From: an uncultured Rikenellaceae bacterium
GTDB taxonomy: Bacteria; Bacteroidota; Bacteroidia; Bacteroidales; Rikenellaceae
Assembly (NCBI GenBank): GCA_946486375.1
Contig: CAMLTW010000001.1
Span: 310,001-374,000 of the forward strand
Length of the DNA stretch: 64,000 nucleotides
Direction of reading: 5' to 3'
The notes under the pieces: model-generated
The model's input: only the letters and a program-made list of their open reading frames with translations
What the model was told of the DNA's origin: nothing
The model's database searches: none
Shown here: positions 53,667 through 63,259 of the stretch, in pieces
Layout of the letters: each line of letters starts with the position of its first letter
Numbering within the stretch: the stretch's first letter is position 1
Translations under genes and position numbers: made by a program

Positions 53667-53992
53667 CTCCGGAATCCTGTCGAATCCACCCCATTCTTTC
53701 GATTCGTATTGTGTCTTATAGGTTTGATTTATGTCTCTTTGTCGTTCCTGTTTTTCCGGGTTGCGAGTGTGTGCACAAGAAGGGAACGGACTGCCGGCGT
53801 CCGGCCGTTTCGTCCCGGGATGGAAACTACGGATAAGACTTTAGTCCGAAAATCGGTTCCGGGGGGGACGGGGGATGCGGATTCCGAAAGCGGCGTTCCG
53901 TAAGGGATCGGAAGAGAAAACGACGTTTTCCCGGAAGCGGTTTTTCGGTTTTCGGAATCGGGACGGGAGGGTGATTTTTGAGAAAATAAATT
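53667..53992. other. Gene-free stretch before esterase gene
   Basis: No credible gene; small frames here have unbalanced composition. TACATTTG (53993-54000), an exact -7 element, follows at its right edge. Confidence 0.45.
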
Positions 53993-54000
53993 TACATTTG
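53993..54000 (+). promoter_or_regulatory. -7 element of esterase-helicase unit
   Basis: TACATTTG matches TAnnTTTG exactly, 28 bases before the ATG at 54029. The only nearby TTTG (53977-53980) is too close (12-base spacer) to be a normal -33. Confidence 0.45.
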
Positions 54001-54028
54001 TAGGGTTTTGAAAAAACGACGATCCGCC

Positions 54029-55621
54029 ATGAAGAAACTTCTGATCTGTTGTGCGGCCCTGCTGAGCGGAACCGTGCTTTGCGCCCGCAGCCCCATCGAA
54101 GGGGACGATACCTCCAAAACCGTCTGGCCGACGGAGTTCCGCGAAGTGGAAATCTCCTCTTCCGCAGACGGAAGGATTCAGAAAGCTTATTTTTACAAAA
54201 CCCGGAGCCGGAAACCGCAGCCGCTGATCGTATCCCTGCATACCTGGAGCGGAGACTACGCGCAGAAAGACCCGCTGACGGCCGAAATACTGGCTCGCGA
54301 CTGGAATTACATCCATCCGGATTTCCGGGGGCCGAACCGGCGTCCCGAAGCGTGCGGCAGTCCCTTGGTCGTTTCCGATATTCAGGATGCCATCCGTTAT
54401 GCGTTGGAGAACAGCCATGCCGATCCCCGCGACGTGCACATCATCGGTACATCGGGGGGAGGTTATGCCACCCTGTTGTGTTACATGAGCCTCGATTATC
54501 CCGTGAAGAGCTTTACGGCAGGGGCGCCCATTTCCGACCTCGAAGCCTGGTATTGGGAGTCGCTGGGACGGAAACAGAAATATGCGGCGGACATCGCGGC
54601 TTCGGTTTCGTCCCACGGAACGTTCGATGCGGCGGAGGCCCGCCGGCGGTCGCCGCTCTACCGGCCTTTTCCGGGCGGAAAACGGCAGGGAGCCAAACTC
54701 TTCATCAACGAAGGCATCCACGACGGTTATACGGGGTCGGTGCCCGTTACCCATTCCATCCGGATGTACAACCGGCTGGTGCGGGATATGGAACCGGAAA
54801 GCGGCAAAGAGGTGACGCCGGAAGAGATCATCGACCTGGTGACCAAACGGTGCAATCCCGCAGCCGATACCATGCACAAACTGGGGGGACGGACCGTCTG
54901 GCTCCGACGTACCTGCGGGGACGTGACCCTGACGTTGTTCGAGGGCGGACATGAGCAGCTTCCGCAGGCTTTTTCGATGCTTCCCATAGAGGGGGATACC
55001 CGCGATTACCGCCTCCGCATTTTCACCATCGGCGATTCCAACGGCAATAACCCCGGCGGTTGGGTGGATCAACTGAAGGCGGCGCTTCCGCAGTCCGATA
55101 TTTACAACCTTTCGCAGGGAGGCCGCACGATCGGTTTCGACAACAACGGTCGGGAGGAACTCAACGCTTTGCGGAACGTGGACAGTTATATCGCCGAGGC
55201 CCGCAAACAGCCCGGCGGGAAATACGACTTTGTGATCGTTTGTCTGGGCACCAACGATGCGAAAGCCGATTTCGCTTCGCGGCAGGAGGAAGTTACGGCC
55301 AATTTCGAAAAACTGCTCGACCGGATCGTGAAGGCCCGTTTGACCGGGAAGACCGAAGGAAGCCTTGTTTTCGTGACGCCGCCTCCGATGGGGACGGAAA
55401 ACATGCTGGCGAAATACGCCGGAGGGAACGAGCGGTTGGGCGAGCTGGTGCCGAAGCTGAAAAAGATCGCGGAAGAAAAGGGATTCGCCGTGATCGATGT
55501 TTACCATCCCTTGCAGAAGGTGTTCCGAACCTATGCGGCGGACGGGGTGCACATGTCTCCGGCCGGGCAGCGGATCGTTTCCCGGAAGATCGTGGAACGG
55601 ATCGAAGAACTTCTGAAATAG
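54029..55621 (+). CDS. Two-domain alpha/beta-hydrolase + SGNH hydrolase, exported
   Basis: A 530-residue exported protein joining two hydrolase folds. Signal peptide ends near LCAR. The first domain is a prolyl-oligopeptidase-like alpha/beta hydrolase (nucleophile Ser142 in GTSGGGY, oxyanion SLHTWSGDY, His in FEGGHEQLP). The second, from ~325, is an SGNH esterase: block I IGDSNGN with Ser337, block III LGTNDAK and the DGVH pair Asp505/His508. Both active sites look complete. Such pairs occur among carbohydrate esterases; the substrate is unknown. The stop is 9 bases before the helicase gene. Confidence 0.78.
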   Translation: MKKLLICCAALLSGTVLCARSPIEGDDTSKTVWPTEFREVEISSSADGRIQKAYFYKTRSRKPQPLIVSLHTWSGDYAQKDPLTAEILARDWNYIHPDFRGPNRRPEACGSPLVVSDIQDAIRYALENSHADPRDVHIIGTSGGGYATLLCYMSLDYPVKSFTAGAPISDLEAWYWESLGRKQKYAADIAASVSSHGTFDAAEARRRSPLYRPFPGGKRQGAKLFINEGIHDGYTGSVPVTHSIRMYNRLVRDMEPESGKEVTPEEIIDLVTKRCNPAADTMHKLGGRTVWLRRTCGDVTLTLFEGGHEQLPQAFSMLPIEGDTRDYRLRIFTIGDSNGNNPGGWVDQLKAALPQSDIYNLSQGGRTIGFDNNGREELNALRNVDSYIAEARKQPGGKYDFVIVCLGTNDAKADFASRQEEVTANFEKLLDRIVKARLTGKTEGSLVFVTPPPMGTENMLAKYAGGNERLGELVPKLKKIAEEKGFAVIDVYHPLQKVFRTYAADGVHMSPAGQRIVSRKIVERIEELLK

Positions 55622-55630
55622 CGGAACGTC

Positions 55631-58600
55631 GTGGGAAGGGTCAGGGTCGTCAGAGCTTCGGCAGGATCGGGAAAAACTTACCGGCTTTCGTATGAATACG
55701 TAAAGCGGGTGATGACGAATCCCGAGCTTTACCGGGGGATTCTGGCCGTGACCTTCACCAACAAGGCGACCGAGGAAATGAAGCGGCGCATCGTCCGCGA
55801 GATCAACGACCTGGCCAACGGCTGCGATGCGACGGGGCGTCCCCCCGCCTTTCTGGAAGCGCTGCGCAGCGAGTTGCGGCTTTCGACCGACGAGGTCCGG
55901 GAACGGGCGGGGATCATCCGCACCAAAATCCTCCACGATTATTCCCGATTCACCGTGCTGACCATCGACAAGTTTTTCCAGCGGATCATCCGGGCCTTCC
56001 TGCGGGAATTGGGCGTGGACAGCGACTATACGCTCGAACTGCAGACCGATTCGGTGTTGAGCGGAGCCGCAGACCGACTGATCGAGGATACGCTCGAAAA
56101 CCGGGAACTTCGGGAATGGATCGCCCGTTTCGTGGAAGAACAGATCGAGGACGGCAAACGCTGGGATGTCAAAGGCGAAATCACCGGCCTCGGATACGAA
56201 TTGTTCAAGGAACAGTACAAGAATATTCCTGTTGTGGCAGGGGGACGCGAGACGTTGCGGCAGGTCATGTCGGAAGTGACGGCCCGTCGGAAAAAGTGCG
56301 AGCACACCCTGATCCGGCTGGCGACCGAAGCGTTGCGGGTGATGGACGAAAACGGTCTGGAAGCGGGGGATTTCTACGGCGGAAAAAACGGGCTGGTTTC
56401 CTATTTTTACAAGATCGCTTCCGGCGACATCACCAGCGGTTACGGACAGCGGGTGAAAGATGCGCTGGCGTCGGAGGAAAAATGGTGCGCCAAAACTTCC
56501 GAACGAAAAGAGGCGGTACGAGCGGTCGTGCCGAAACTGAAGCCCCTGCTGGAAGAAATCTGCGCTCTGCATGACAGGAATATCCGGTTTATCCATACGG
56601 CAGACCTGTTGCGGGAGAATTATCGCACCTGCGCCATGCTGGGCGATCTGGCCGGTTACGTGACCGAGGCCTGCGAGGCCCGGAACCTGATGCTGATTTC
56701 GGAGACCAACCACATCATCGGGCGGCTGATCGGGGACAACGAAATGCCGTTCATCTTCGAGAAGATGGGAAACGTCTTTTCGCATTTCATGATCGACGAG
56801 TTTCAGGATACCTCCAAGTCCCAGTGGAACAACTTCTATCCGTTGGTCAACAATGCGCTGGCCCAGAGTCCCGGTGCGCCCGTGCTGATCGTGGGCGACG
56901 TGAAACAGTCGATTTACCGGTGGCGGGGCGGAGACTGGGAAATCCTGGGACGGGAGCTGAACGAGCAGTTTCCGGAAGTGGAGGAGGTGACCCTCGACCG
57001 AAACTACCGGAGCCGGGGCGTGGTCGTGGAGTTCAACAACCACCTGATTTCCGAAGTGGTGCGAACGGACAACGCCGAGCTGAACGGAAAAGTCGGAGAG
57101 GCCTGCGAGGAGGGCTGCATCGACGCTGCGCTGCGCAACAGGCTGCAGGACATGCTGGCGCGGGCCTATCGGCGTTCGGAACAGAAACTGGGCCGGGAAA
57201 AAGAGGCCGGAAAAGGGGTCGTGCGCCTCACCCGCTACGAACCGGACGGGGAGGAGGAACCCGAAAAAAAGTACATCATCGGTCTGATCGATCAGTTGCA
57301 GGAACGGGGGTTCCGTCCGCGGGACATCGCCGTGCTCGTGCGCTACAACGCGGAGGCCGTCCGGGTGGCCAACATGCTGCTGGAGCACAAGAGCGCCCAT
57401 CCCGAATCGAAATACCGGTACGACGTGGTGACCCAGCAGGCGCTGGTGATCGGCACGTTTCCCGTCGTGCGTTTCCTGATCGCCTGTTTTCGGCTGGCGG
57501 TCAACATTCACGATCCCATCAGCCGGGCGTTTTACAAGAAATGGCTCGGAAAAGGGGTCGGGGAAGAGCTTTCGGAAAGCGAGACGAATTTCATCCGCTC
57601 CCTGCGGCTGGTCTCCCTGGAAGAAGCGTTCGAAAATCTGGTCATGGAATACGGCCTCGACGCCGATCCGGGCCATATCGCCTATCTTCAGGCGTTCCAT
57701 GAACAACTGCTGGGGTTCGCCGGGGCGCGCATTTCGGACATCCCCCTCTTTTTGAAATGGTGGGACGAGACGGGGGCGGCCGAGTCGGTCAACCTGCCGG
57801 GGGGGCAGGATGCCGTGACCATCATTACCGTACACAAGGCCAAAGGTCTGCAGTATCCGGTGGTGATCCTGCCTTATGCCGACTGGGAGATGGCTCCCAA
57901 GAGCGGAACCCTGCTGTGGGCCGATGCGAAGGAGGCTCCTTTCGCGGAACTGGGCCGGATGCCCGTCCGTTACAAAACGGCCGTGGCGGATTCCTGCTTC
58001 GCTCCGTATTATTACCGGGAGCTGGTCTATACCCATGTGGATAATATCAACACCTTATATGTGGCCGTAACGCGGGCGGAGGAGGAACTGTACCTGATGA
58101 TGCCCCGCCGGCGTTCCGACGGAACGAAGATCAGCCAGCTGATCGGTAAGGCCTTTGAAGAACGGGATGGAACCGTGGTATTGGGCGGGTTGACGGGGCG
58201 TCTTGTCCGGGAGGACGGTTGCACGGTTTATGAATTCGGAACTCCCTGCCGAAAGCACGCCGCGGAAACGGATGCCGGGGAATCGCTTTTACCGGCTTCT
58301 TCCTATCCGACCTATCCTTTTTCCGGGAAACTGCGTTTCAAGGCGAGCACCGTGCGATACGTGTCCGAGGACGGTTCCCCGGCGGTGTCTCCCCGGCATT
58401 ACGGACGCATCATGCACCGGGTGTTCGAGGCGGTGACTTCCGCCGGACAGATCGAACCCGTTCTGAACCGGTTCGTCTTCGAGGGGCTGATCTCTTCCGA
58501 GGATTACGAAAAGGTGCGGGGCCACATTTCGGAGGCCTTCCGGAACCCGCTGATCGCTTCCTGGTTCGACGGCAGCTGGGAAGTGGTGCGGAACGAACAC

Positions 58601-58834
58601 GACATCGTAGTTCCTTCCAAACGGAGAAAAATCGTTTTCCGTCGTCCCGACCGGGTGCTCGTCCGGCAGAAAGAGGCGGTGGTCATCGACTATAAGTTCG
58701 GGCGGCAGGAGAGCGAGACTTACCGTCGGCAGGTGCGAAATTACATGCGCCTGATCCGGAAAATGGGGTACCCCGATGTTTCGGGTTATCTCTGGTACGT
58801 CGAAAACGGCGAGGTGGTTCCCGTGGAGCTTTAG
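55631..58834 (+). CDS. UvrD/RecB-type helicase-nuclease (AddA-like)
   Basis: A 1067-residue SF1 helicase with nuclease tail, for double-strand break processing. Seen: Walker A ASAGSGKT (9-16), DEFQDTS (from Asp389), GDVKQSIYRWRGGD, DRNYRS, TVHKAKGLQYPVVILP and, at the C-terminus, a RecB nuclease core: HRVFEAV, PDRVLVR and IDYKFG (Asp1020, Lys1022). This is AddA-like. The start is a GTG at 55631. AddB, its usual partner in Bacteroidetes, is not adjacent. It is likely co-transcribed with the esterase gene. Confidence 0.9.
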   Translation: MGRVRVVRASAGSGKTYRLSYEYVKRVMTNPELYRGILAVTFTNKATEEMKRRIVREINDLANGCDATGRPPAFLEALRSELRLSTDEVRERAGIIRTKILHDYSRFTVLTIDKFFQRIIRAFLRELGVDSDYTLELQTDSVLSGAADRLIEDTLENRELREWIARFVEEQIEDGKRWDVKGEITGLGYELFKEQYKNIPVVAGGRETLRQVMSEVTARRKKCEHTLIRLATEALRVMDENGLEAGDFYGGKNGLVSYFYKIASGDITSGYGQRVKDALASEEKWCAKTSERKEAVRAVVPKLKPLLEEICALHDRNIRFIHTADLLRENYRTCAMLGDLAGYVTEACEARNLMLISETNHIIGRLIGDNEMPFIFEKMGNVFSHFMIDEFQDTSKSQWNNFYPLVNNALAQSPGAPVLIVGDVKQSIYRWRGGDWEILGRELNEQFPEVEEVTLDRNYRSRGVVVEFNNHLISEVVRTDNAELNGKVGEACEEGCIDAALRNRLQDMLARAYRRSEQKLGREKEAGKGVVRLTRYEPDGEEEPEKKYIIGLIDQLQERGFRPRDIAVLVRYNAEAVRVANMLLEHKSAHPESKYRYDVVTQQALVIGTFPVVRFLIACFRLAVNIHDPISRAFYKKWLGKGVGEELSESETNFIRSLRLVSLEEAFENLVMEYGLDADPGHIAYLQAFHEQLLGFAGARISDIPLFLKWWDETGAAESVNLPGGQDAVTIITVHKAKGLQYPVVILPYADWEMAPKSGTLLWADAKEAPFAELGRMPVRYKTAVADSCFAPYYYRELVYTHVDNINTLYVAVTRAEEELYLMMPRRRSDGTKISQLIGKAFEERDGTVVLGGLTGRLVREDGCTVYEFGTPCRKHAAETDAGESLLPASSYPTYPFSGKLRFKASTVRYVSEDGSPAVSPRHYGRIMHRVFEAVTSAGQIEPVLNRFVFEGLISSEDYEKVRGHISEAFRNPLIASWFDGSWEVVRNEHDIVVPSKRRKIVFRRPDRVLVRQKEAVVIDYKFGRQESETYRRQVRNYMRLIRKMGYPDVSGYLWYVENGEVVPVEL

Positions 58835-58932
58835 GGCGATAAGGGACGGAGCCACCCCTTTCATGCCGTGCGACCGTCATTTTTTTCGGCCCGGTTCCGG
58901 GTTGCTCGTTTCCGCGAAACGCGTAACGTTTT

Positions 58933-59000
58933 CTTAACTTAAACCACAGAATTATTTAATTTTCCCTTAAAATCCGCTTAATACGCCGCATCTATCTTTG
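58933..59000 (+). promoter_or_regulatory. Phased YTTAA boxes and promoter of phosphate operon
   Basis: Short motifs CTTAA (58933), TTTAA (58955), CTTAA (58966) and CTTAA (58977) lie on an 11-base period (one step at 58944 missing), then TATCTTTG (58993-59000), an exact -7 element. The last box ends 11 bases before it, in place of a normal -33 element. This is the geometry of a PhoB-activated promoter, whose boxes are direct repeats of 11 bases. The sequence YTTAA is not the E. coli Pho box; the match is in geometry. Confidence 0.55.
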
Positions 59001-59004
59001 CAGC

Positions 59005-60252
59005 GTGAAAAAGACGAATCGATTTTTGAGAAAAAAACACCTGTGGGCCGCTTTCATGCTGTTGCCGGTCTGCGGGACGGCACGGGCCGAACGGCCGGAT
59101 TCCCTGACGAACGAGCGGTTGGCACAACGGGTAGGCACCCTTGAAACCGTCGTGGAAAAGATGAAGCGCCTGAAAGTTTCGGGTTACATCCAGACGCAGT
59201 GGCAATGGAACGAGGAAGGCCTTCCGGAAGGAGAGCAAAACGATTTTTCCATCCGGCGCGGCCGAGTGAAGATCGCTTACGATAACCGTTACGGAGAGGC
59301 CGTGTTCCAGCTGGACGCCACGGAAAAGGGCGTGCGCGTGCGGGATGCCTACCTGAAACTCCGGGCACCCCGTTTGCCCGAAGTTTCTCTGACGGCCGGA
59401 ATTTTCAACCGCCCTTTCGGGGATGAGATCGCCTATTCTTCAGCCCATCGGACATCCCCCGAGCGGAGCCGGGTTTTCCGCACCCTGTTTCCGAAAGAGC
59501 GCGATCTGGGTGCGCAGTTGACTGTCAATGGGCCCGGAAATACCGTTCTGCGGAATTTCAAGGCGGAAGGAGGGCTTTTCGCCGGAAACGGGAGCGAATC
59601 GAAGGAAACAGATTCCAGAAAGGATTTTATCGGGCACTTGTCCTACGCAGGGGAATACCGCCGGGGAACGTACGGCCTGGGGGGTTCCCTGTACAGCGGA
59701 GGCGTGAAGCTGGCCGGGGAGCAGAAGGGATGGCGCTTTCGGGACGGAGCGTGGCAGGAAGATCCCCGAATGGCGTCCGGAACCTATGCCCGACGGGAAT
59801 ATTACGGTGTGGACGGCCGGATTTCCGTGGCGGGAGCGTTGGGAGTCACCCATATACGCGGAGAATACCTCTGGGGAATGCAGCCGGGAGCGAAAAACGG
59901 CAGCGGCAGTCCTACGGGAGCCGTGACCGCCGATCTTTACATGCGCCGGTTCAGCGGATATTACGTAAATCTGACGCAGGACGTGGGCCGGAGCAGGCAT
60001 TCGCTGGTTGTGAAATACGATGCCTACGATCCCAATATCCGGGCGACAGGAGATGAATGCAAGACGGAGGGAGACGTGGCTTTTTCCACGCTGGGTTTCG
60101 GATGGATTTTTCGGGCAAACGAAAACGTGAAGATTACCGCCTATTACGACCGGGTGTGGAACGAGAAGGTGCGCAACGGTTTCATATCTTCCGGATTCGG
60201 CGGAGACATCCGGGACGACGTATTTACGCTGCGGGTTCAGTACAGGTTTTGA
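59005..60252 (+). CDS. OprP/OprO-type phosphate-selective porin
   Basis: A 415-residue outer-membrane beta-barrel. A signal peptide is present; the N-terminal region has a coiled coil (LAQRVGTLETVVEKMKRLKVSGYIQTQWQW) and the strand/loop pattern FSIRRGRVKIAYDNRYGEAVFQLDATEKGVRVRDAYLKL and GIFNRPFGDEI typical of the porin O/P family; it ends in FTLRVQYRF. It admits phosphate through the outer membrane. The start is a GTG at 59005, which overlaps the predicted transcription start; a TTG at 59026 gives a shorter signal peptide. Head of the pst operon. Confidence 0.88.
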   Translation: MKKTNRFLRKKHLWAAFMLLPVCGTARAERPDSLTNERLAQRVGTLETVVEKMKRLKVSGYIQTQWQWNEEGLPEGEQNDFSIRRGRVKIAYDNRYGEAVFQLDATEKGVRVRDAYLKLRAPRLPEVSLTAGIFNRPFGDEIAYSSAHRTSPERSRVFRTLFPKERDLGAQLTVNGPGNTVLRNFKAEGGLFAGNGSESKETDSRKDFIGHLSYAGEYRRGTYGLGGSLYSGGVKLAGEQKGWRFRDGAWQEDPRMASGTYARREYYGVDGRISVAGALGVTHIRGEYLWGMQPGAKNGSGSPTGAVTADLYMRRFSGYYVNLTQDVGRSRHSLVVKYDAYDPNIRATGDECKTEGDVAFSTLGFGWIFRANENVKITAYYDRVWNEKVRNGFISSGFGGDIRDDVFTLRVQYRF

Positions 60253-60287
60253 ACGGAAACGAACAATAAGATTTTAATATCTGAAAA

Positions 60288-61103
60288 ATGAAAAGAATTG
60301 CAATTGCGCTGGCAGCCCTTGCAGCCGTAACGGCTCCGGCTTCCGCCCAGAAACTGAAAGGAAGCGATACCCTGCTGCCGCTGGTGCAGAAGGAGTCGGA
60401 AAATTATGCGAAGGCCCGGCAGGGAGCCGACATCACCGTGACCGGTGGGGGCAGCGGGGTGGGGATTTCCGCCCTGATGGAAGGCACCGCCGACATCGCC
60501 ATGGCTTCCCGGAAGATGAAGTTCGACGAGAAGCTGAAGCTTCAGCATGCGGGAAAAGCGCCCGTGGAAGTGACGGTGGCATACGACGCGCTGGCGGTGG
60601 TGGTGAATCCGACCAATCGGGTGACCGAGTTGACGCGGGAGGAACTGGAGGGAATTTTCACCGGGAAGATCACCAACTGGAAGCAGCTGGGAGGCGACGA
60701 TCTGAAAATCGTGGTTTATTCGCGGGAAACCAGCTCCGGAACCTATGAATTTTTCAAGGAAAGCGTCCTGAAGAACAAGAATTACATGGCTTCGATCCTG
60801 AGCATGCCGGCCACCGGCGCCATCATTCAGTCGGTCAGCCAGACCAAAGGGGCGATCGGATATGTCGGACTGGCTTACCTCAATAAAAACGTCAAGGCCG
60901 TGCACGTCTCTTACGACGGAGGGAAGAGTTACGTGGCTCCTTCCTTCGAGAATGCCCGGAACAAAACATACCCGATCGTGCGTCCCCTCTATTTTTACTA
61001 TGTGAAGGACAGGGAGAAAGGCGTTCGCCCGTTCGTGGATTACATGCTTTCATCCGAAGGGCAGGGTACTGTCCGGCAAATCGGTTACATACCGGTGAAA
61101 TAG
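60288..61103 (+). CDS. pstS: Phosphate-binding protein PstS
   Basis: A 271-residue periplasmic binding protein: signal peptide ending ASAQ, then KLKGSDTLLPLVQ, GGGSGVGISALMEGTADIAMASRKM and SSGTYEFFKESVL, the phosphate-binding PBP-like domain; VTELTREELEGIFTGKITNWKQLGG is the usual hinge segment. It captures phosphate for the PstCAB transporter. 35 bases after the porin gene. Confidence 0.93.
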   Translation: MKRIAIALAALAAVTAPASAQKLKGSDTLLPLVQKESENYAKARQGADITVTGGGSGVGISALMEGTADIAMASRKMKFDEKLKLQHAGKAPVEVTVAYDALAVVVNPTNRVTELTREELEGIFTGKITNWKQLGGDDLKIVVYSRETSSGTYEFFKESVLKNKNYMASILSMPATGAIIQSVSQTKGAIGYVGLAYLNKNVKAVHVSYDGGKSYVAPSFENARNKTYPIVRPLYFYYVKDREKGVRPFVDYMLSSEGQGTVRQIGYIPVK

Positions 61104-61162
61104 GGGCGGGAGTTCTTCGGAAAAAACGGCCGGATTCCGGCGGAACCCAAAAGCGACGGATT

Positions 61163-62368
61163 GTGAAGCGACTGAAAAAAATAGCGGAAGCGATAGCCGA
61201 ACGCGTGTTGATGGTCAGCGGATTCATCACGAGCCTCGTGATCGTACTGATCGTGCTGTTCCTGTTCCGGGAAGGGGCGGGTTTGTTCGGGAAACCGGAC
61301 GTGGAAGAAGGGTATGTGCTGGCCGTGAACCGGAAAAATCCGGTGGAGAAACTCTCTCCCCGGCAGATCATGGAAATCTTCGACGGGGAAATCACCGATT
61401 GGAAACAGGTGGGAGGCGCAGAGGAAGGAATCGTGGTGTTCCGATTGAACGACATCACCGACTATGCGACGGAAGAGGAGCTGGGGCCGGAACTGGACAG
61501 TATTCCGCAATGCCTGAGCCGGATTCTGTCTGAAAATTCGGGAATGATCGCCTATGTTCCGAAACAATATGCAGCGGACGGTTTTACCGGAAAACGGCTG
61601 GCCGAAGGGAAAATCACGCCGCGCAGTTTCTTCGGGGGACGCGAGTGGTATCCCACTGCCCAGCCCTCCCCGCAGTTCGGAGTGGTGCCGCTGATTATGG
61701 GCACCCTGTGGGTAAGCCTGGGAGCGATTCTGATCGCCCTTCCCTTCGGACTGGCCGTAGCGATCTATATGGCGGAACTGGCCGGGGAACGGATACGGAG
61801 GGCATTGAAACCGGCAGTCGAACTGCTGGCCGGGATTCCTTCGGTGGTGTACGGCTTTTTCGGGCTGGTGGTCGTGGTGCCTCTGATTCAGCGGGGATTC
61901 GGATTGCCGGTGGGAGAAACCGGTCTGGCGGGCAGCCTGATTCTGGCGGTGATGGCGTTGCCGACCATCATTACGGTGGCCGAAGATGCGATCCGTAATA
62001 CGCCGCGAGCCATGAAGGAGTCGAGCCTGGCGCTGGGCGCCACGCATTGGCAGACCATTCGCCGCGTAGTGCTGCCCTATTCGGTTTCGGGCATCACGGC
62101 TGCGGCCGTGCTCGGTATCGGACGGGCGATCGGGGAAACCATGGCTGTACTGATGGTGACGGGAAATGCGGCGGTCATTCCGCACACCTTGCTGGAGCCG
62201 ATGCGTACCATTCCGGCCACCATTGCGGCGGAACTGGGTGAAGCGCCGAGCGGAGGGGCTCATTACGAAGCCCTGTTTCTGCTGGGATGCATCCTTTTCG
62301 TCCTGACGCTGGCGGTCAGCCTTTCGGTGGAATTCATTTCGGCCCGGCGGCCCAAACAAACGATTTGA
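61163..62368 (+). CDS. pstC: Phosphate ABC permease PstC with PstS-like insert
   Basis: A 401-residue permease, about 90 longer than E. coli PstC. After the first helix (~14-35) lies an extracytoplasmic segment (~48-150) whose LAVNRKNPVEKLSPRQIM and IFDGEITDWKQVGG match PstS (VNPTNRVTELTREEL, IFTGKITNWKQLGG), and SGMIAYVPKQYAADGF resembles PstS GAIGYVGLAYLNKN. The standard permease core follows with PLIMGTLWVSLGAIL and the EAA-like loop (DAIRNTPRAMKESSLALGATHWQTIRRVVLP). Start is a GTG at 61163. It forms the phosphate channel with PstA. Confidence 0.9.
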   Translation: MKRLKKIAEAIAERVLMVSGFITSLVIVLIVLFLFREGAGLFGKPDVEEGYVLAVNRKNPVEKLSPRQIMEIFDGEITDWKQVGGAEEGIVVFRLNDITDYATEEELGPELDSIPQCLSRILSENSGMIAYVPKQYAADGFTGKRLAEGKITPRSFFGGREWYPTAQPSPQFGVVPLIMGTLWVSLGAILIALPFGLAVAIYMAELAGERIRRALKPAVELLAGIPSVVYGFFGLVVVVPLIQRGFGLPVGETGLAGSLILAVMALPTIITVAEDAIRNTPRAMKESSLALGATHWQTIRRVVLPYSVSGITAAAVLGIGRAIGETMAVLMVTGNAAVIPHTLLEPMRTIPATIAAELGEAPSGGAHYEALFLLGCILFVLTLAVSLSVEFISARRPKQTI

Positions 62369-62369
62369 A

Positions 62370-63248
62370 ATGGCAAGTGCGGATAAAACGGCCCGGCGGA
62401 AACGCCGTTCGGAAAAGGCGGTCTTCTGGCTGCTGCGGCTGATGAGTCTGGCGGTGGTCGGGGTACTGTTCTGGATTCTCGGCTTCATCGTCGTGAAAGG
62501 GATCGAGGTGATCGACTGGCAGTTCCTGACCGGGATGCCGAAGGAAGGCATGACGGAAGGGGGAATCTTTCCGGCGATCGTCGGCACCCTCTGTCTGGTG
62601 GCGGGAAGCGTGGTCATCGCTTTTCCCATCGGAGTCATGTCGGGGATTTATATCAGCGAATACGCGCCGGACAACTGGCTGGTGAAGTTCATCCGGGTGA
62701 TGACCAACAACCTCAGCGGAGTTCCGTCCATCGTTTTCGGACTGTTCGGAATGGCGCTTTTCGTCAATACGCTGGGATTCGGGGATTCCATCATCGCGGG
62801 GTCGTGCACCCTGGCGCTGCTGGTGCTGCCGGTAGTCATCCGGACGACGGAGGAGGCATTGCGGGCCATCGACCATTCCTACCGCGTCGGGAGTCTGGCG
62901 CTCGGGGCGACCAAATTGCAGACCATCCGGAAAGTGTTGCTGCCGATGGCCTTCCCGAACATCGTTACGGGACTCATCCTTTCCGTGGGCCGGATTTCCG
63001 GGGAGACGGCCCCGATCCTGTTTACGGCGGTGGCCTATTTTCTGCCGAAACTTCCGACGAGCATTTTCGATCAGGTGATGGCGTTGCCCTATCACCTGTA
63101 CGTGATCGCTACGAGCGGAACCGATCTGGAAGCGGCCCGGCCGATGGCCTACGGGACGGCGCTGGTGCTGATTCTGATCGTACTTTTCATCAATCTGCTG
63201 GCAGGCGGTCTGCGGCGGTATTTCGGCAACAAGGTTAAAACGAATTAG
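62370..63248 (+). CDS. pstA: Phosphate ABC permease PstA
   Basis: A 292-residue six-helix permease: [72 protein letters not shown], and the EAA loop [33 protein letters not shown] that contacts PstB. The ATG is one base after the pstC stop, so translation is coupled. Confidence 0.94.
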   Translation: MASADKTARRKRRSEKAVFWLLRLMSLAVVGVLFWILGFIVVKGIEVIDWQFLTGMPKEGMTEGGIFPAIVGTLCLVAGSVVIAFPIGVMSGIYISEYAPDNWLVKFIRVMTNNLSGVPSIVFGLFGMALFVNTLGFGDSIIAGSCTLALLVLPVVIRTTEEALRAIDHSYRVGSLALGATKLQTIRKVLLPMAFPNIVTGLILSVGRISGETAPILFTAVAYFLPKLPTSIFDQVMALPYHLYVIATSGTDLEAARPMAYGTALVLILIVLFINLLAGGLRRYFGNKVKTN

Positions 63249-63259
63249 CGGTTAGCGTT

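Noticed and set aside
53709-53903. Small ORF between the AEC and esterase genes
   Set aside because: Short hydrophobic start then random composition; no promoter or context.
53729-58036. A 1435-codon open frame on the minus strand
   Set aside because: It is antisense to the esterase and helicase genes, which have strong motifs. The translation is His/Arg/Pro-rich with no domain; it is a shadow frame of high-GC coding DNA.
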